From a bacterium SM23_31 (GTDB lineage Bacteria; SM23-31): 6,481 nt of DNA. The notes below the pieces were generated by a model. That model did not search any database. It was not told the DNA's origin and saw nothing but the letters and a program-made list of their open reading frames with translations. Shown piece by piece: positions 5,197 through 6,481 of the stretch (within the stretch, counting starts at the first letter, position 1; each line of letters starts with the position of its first letter). The stretch covers positions 1 through 6,481 of the forward strand of contig LJUD01000192.1 in the NCBI GenBank assembly GCA_001304035.1, read 5' to 3'. Both the position numbers and the translations under genes were made by a program.

Positions 5197-5454
5197 ATGA
5201 CTGATAATATTTCCGTAACTATTGACTCAAAATACCATCGTGGTCAGTTTGATGACTACCTTTCTGGTGGTAAGATTGAGTATAAAGGTAAAATCTATTA
5301 TTGGTCTGCTCAAGACAGCAATTATGGTTTCGGATGGGAAGTTGAACCAATTACTGAAGAAGATTGGAGTGGTCTTGATGAGGGTGAATTTAATGAACTT
5401 ATTAATCTTATAGAGAAATGTCTTTATGAACATCAAACAGAGTATGTCTTTTAG
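5197..5454 (+). CDS. Hypothetical acidic small protein (85 aa)
   Basis: No family is recognised. ATG 5197 has a strong Shine-Dalgarno GAGGT (5188-5192) 4 nt upstream. The protein begins with a strand-like stretch (NISVTIDSKYHRGQFDDYLS). It continues with KIEYKGKIYYWSAQ and the aromatic GFGWEVEPI, then an acidic segment with TEEDWSGLDEGEFNEL (53-68) that probably forms a helix with the following NLIEKCLYEH. It has a marked excess of Asp and Glu over Lys and Arg. Acidic small proteins beside DNA-acting genes are sometimes immunity or DNA-mimic proteins, but nothing here proves that. It follows the 91-aa gene closely and precedes REP-type pair C. An overlapping shorter frame at 5222-5413 is a shadow. 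Confidence 0.7.
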   Translation: MTDNISVTIDSKYHRGQFDDYLSGGKIEYKGKIYYWSAQDSNYGFGWEVEPITEEDWSGLDEGEFNELINLIEKCLYEHQTEYVF

Positions 5455-5520
5455 TTTCTTAATAACCTGAATAATTCATAAAATGACGCAATCGTTGTTA
5501 AATCATTATAAAAAAGCGCT

Positions 5521-5602
5521 GGTAGAATAGACATTCCTGTCTGTTCATCTATAATAATACATAAGAAGAAGATTTTGAACAGACAGGAATGTCTATTCTA
5601 CC
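5521..5602. repeat. REP-type palindrome pair C (perfect 27-bp inverted repeats)
   Basis: Positions 5521-5547 and 5576-5602 are perfect 27-nt inverted repeats with a 28-nt AT-rich spacer. Each arm starts from the outside with GGTAG and contains its own imperfect hairpin, GAATAGACA-TTCC-TGTCTGTTC in the left arm (5525-5546), 9 pairs with one T-G wobble. This again matches a REP unit (GTAG head plus imperfect palindrome) in an inverted pair, that is a REPIN. The heads face outward, opposite to pair B. The perfect identity of the arms suggests a recent or still selected element. It follows the last island gene. Confidence 0.82.
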
Positions 5603-5635
5603 ATTAATAATGTTTTGTTATATCAATTGGCATAT

Positions 5636-5682
5636 AATATAGTCCCGCTAAGAGGGATTATATTTAAGGTATATTCCTTAAA
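5636..5682. other. tandem hairpins in the lepA upstream region
   Basis: AATATAGTCCC (5636-5646) pairs with GGGATTATATT (5654-5664) in an 11-bp stem with one G-T wobble and a 7-nt loop. It is followed by TTTAAGG (5663-5669) with CCTTAAA (5676-5682), a perfect 7-bp stem with a 6-nt loop. The two stems share 5663-5664, so they could compete. They lie about 95-140 nt before the lepA start and could be a terminator for the island, part of the lepA leader, or another decayed repeat. Confidence 0.4.
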
Positions 5683-5776
5683 AATTCACGAATTATCCAG
5701 AATAAGAATAAAATCGACTTTGCCTCTTGAAAAAAATACATGAAATTCTTATTTCCCAACAAGCACCAATAACAAA

Positions 5777-6481
5777 ATGTCAGAGAATTATATACGTAAC
5801 TTTTGCATAATAGCGCATATCGACCACGGGAAATCGACGCTTGCCGACCGCCTGCTGGAAGTTACCGGTACGCTCTCGGCTAAGGAGATGAAGGCACAGG
5901 TGCTGGATGATATGGAACTCGAGCGGGAACGCGGCATTACCATCAAGGCGCATGCAATCCAGATGACCTATTCGCCGGATAATAAACATACATATTTGCT
6001 GAATCTGATCGACACACCCGGTCACGTTGATTTTTCCTACGAGGTTTCGCGAAGCCTGGTCGCATGTGAGGGTGCGCTGCTGATTGTTGACGCCGCACAG
6101 GGTGTCGAGGCGCAGACCATCAGCAACATGTACCTTGCCCTCGAGCATGACCTGACCGTCATTCCCGTAATTAACAAGATAGACCTCGCCAGCGCGCAAA
6201 TCGACGAGACCAAAAAACAGATATTTGATATTCTCGATTCGCCGGAAGAAGAAATTCTCCTTGCGTCGGCAAAGTTGGGCACCGGTATAGATGAAATATT
6301 ACAAGCCATTGTAGACCGAATACCCCCGCCTCCAGCAGAGCGTACTAAACCGGCGAGAGCGTTAATCTTCGATTCTGTGTTTGATTCCTACCGCGGCGCA
6401 GTAGCATATATACGAATGTTTGAGGGAGAGATTAAGGCAGGGGAAAGCATAAAATTTTGTGCCAGCGGAAAGACATTCGAG
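5777..6481 (+). CDS. lepA: Elongation factor 4 (LepA GTPase), N-terminal part
   Basis: LepA (EF4) is a ribosome-bound translational GTPase related to EF-G, thought to act in ribosome biogenesis or back-translocation. The first 235 codons are present of a protein that usually has about 600 residues; the gene runs off the window without a stop. All G-domain motifs are visible: G1 AHIDHGKS (13-20), G2 RGIT (52-55), G3 DTPGH (79-83, with the catalytic His83), G4 NKID (133-136) and G5 SAK (164-166). The LepA-typical LDDMELERERGITIKA segment and the RIPPPP turn (181-186) lead into the start of domain 2 (from about 194). ATG 5777 gives the usual short N-terminus (MSENYIRNFCIIAHIDHG). No Shine-Dalgarno is present, as in the other core genes here. 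No neighbour suggests a functional partner. Confidence 0.97.
   Translation, partial: MSENYIRNFCIIAHIDHGKSTLADRLLEVTGTLSAKEMKAQVLDDMELERERGITIKAHAIQMTYSPDNKHTYLLNLIDTPGHVDFSYEVSRSLVACEGALLIVDAAQGVEAQTISNMYLALEHDLTVIPVINKIDLASAQIDETKKQIFDILDSPEEEILLASAKLGTGIDEILQAIVDRIPPPPAERTKPARALIFDSVFDSYRGAVAYIRMFEGEIKAGESIKFCASGKTFE

Larger units (their letters stand above)
5455..5776. other. intergenic stretch before lepA
   Basis: The 322-nt gap holds REP-type pair C and the two hairpins at 5636-5682. Between these and lepA there is AT-rich sequence with no open frame of note. The right edge of the accessory island probably falls here, since lepA returns to core-like composition. Confidence 0.5.

Noticed and set aside
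5222..5413. 63-codon + strand frame within the acidic 85-aa gene
   Set aside because: It overlaps a frame with a strong ribosome binding site and has no site of its own.
4630..5602. Integron-like cassette array (small ORFs alternating with palindromes)
   Set aside because: The palindromes lack the RYYYAAC and GTTRRRY core sites of attC and instead share GTAG heads; no integrase is seen.
2831..5602. CRISPR array
   Set aside because: The repeats are inverted pairs of different sequence, not regularly spaced direct repeats.
5706..5730. Third copy of the CAGACTTTGTCTG hairpin repeat before lepA
   Set aside because: CGACTTTGCCTC resembles the core only loosely, the inverted repeat is lost, and the TTTCTAAAG flank is absent.
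5780..6309. Minus-strand open frames over lepA
   Set aside because: They lie antisense to an unambiguous LepA GTPase domain and show no domain of their own.

Overview
The window looks like chromosomal DNA from a Gram-negative-type bacterium, plausibly of the FCB assemblage (Bacteroidota, Ignavibacteriota, Marinimicrobia or Calditrichota-like). This rests on a separate atpD-atpC block, a bactofilin gene, and core genes without clear Shine-Dalgarno sequences. The lineage is an inference and cannot be settled from this stretch alone.

Left part (1-2652), moderate GC, all on the + strand: the 3' end of atpG (F1 gamma), then complete atpD (F1 beta) and atpC (F1 epsilon), then a bactofilin gene 18 nt after atpC. 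The first three make the rotary catalytic head of ATP synthase; the bactofilin is a cytoskeletal polymer subunit that probably shares their transcript. A 27-nt hairpin-bearing repeat (25/27 identical) lies just upstream of atpD and again just downstream of the bactofilin gene, bracketing the atpD-atpC-bactofilin block.

Middle part (about 2653-5640), much more A+T-rich: an accessory island of small + strand genes. It holds a 30-codon ORF, a 259-aa protein with an N-terminal winged-helix (HARE-HTH-like) domain and a PD-(D/E)XK-superfamily-like core, an overlapping CxC...CxC zinc-ribbon ORF interrupted by an in-frame TAA, and three small proteins of unknown function. Most of the island ORFs have good Shine-Dalgarno sequences, unlike the core genes, which suggests horizontal transfer. 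No methyltransferase, integrase or transposase is visible.

Three paired palindromic elements (2831-2932, 4630-4704, 5521-5602) lie in the gaps. Each unit has a GTAG or GTGG head next to an imperfect palindrome, which is the layout of REP/REPIN elements mobilised by RAYT (Y1/REP) transposases. The palindromes differ in the three elements. In the 4630-4704 element the two units differ by compensatory stem changes.

Right part (5777-6481): the first 235 codons of lepA (elongation factor 4), with all five GTPase motifs, running off the window. Its upstream region contains two consecutive hairpins. The most noteworthy content is the nuclease/zinc-ribbon module with its in-frame stop and the three REP-type pairs around the island.
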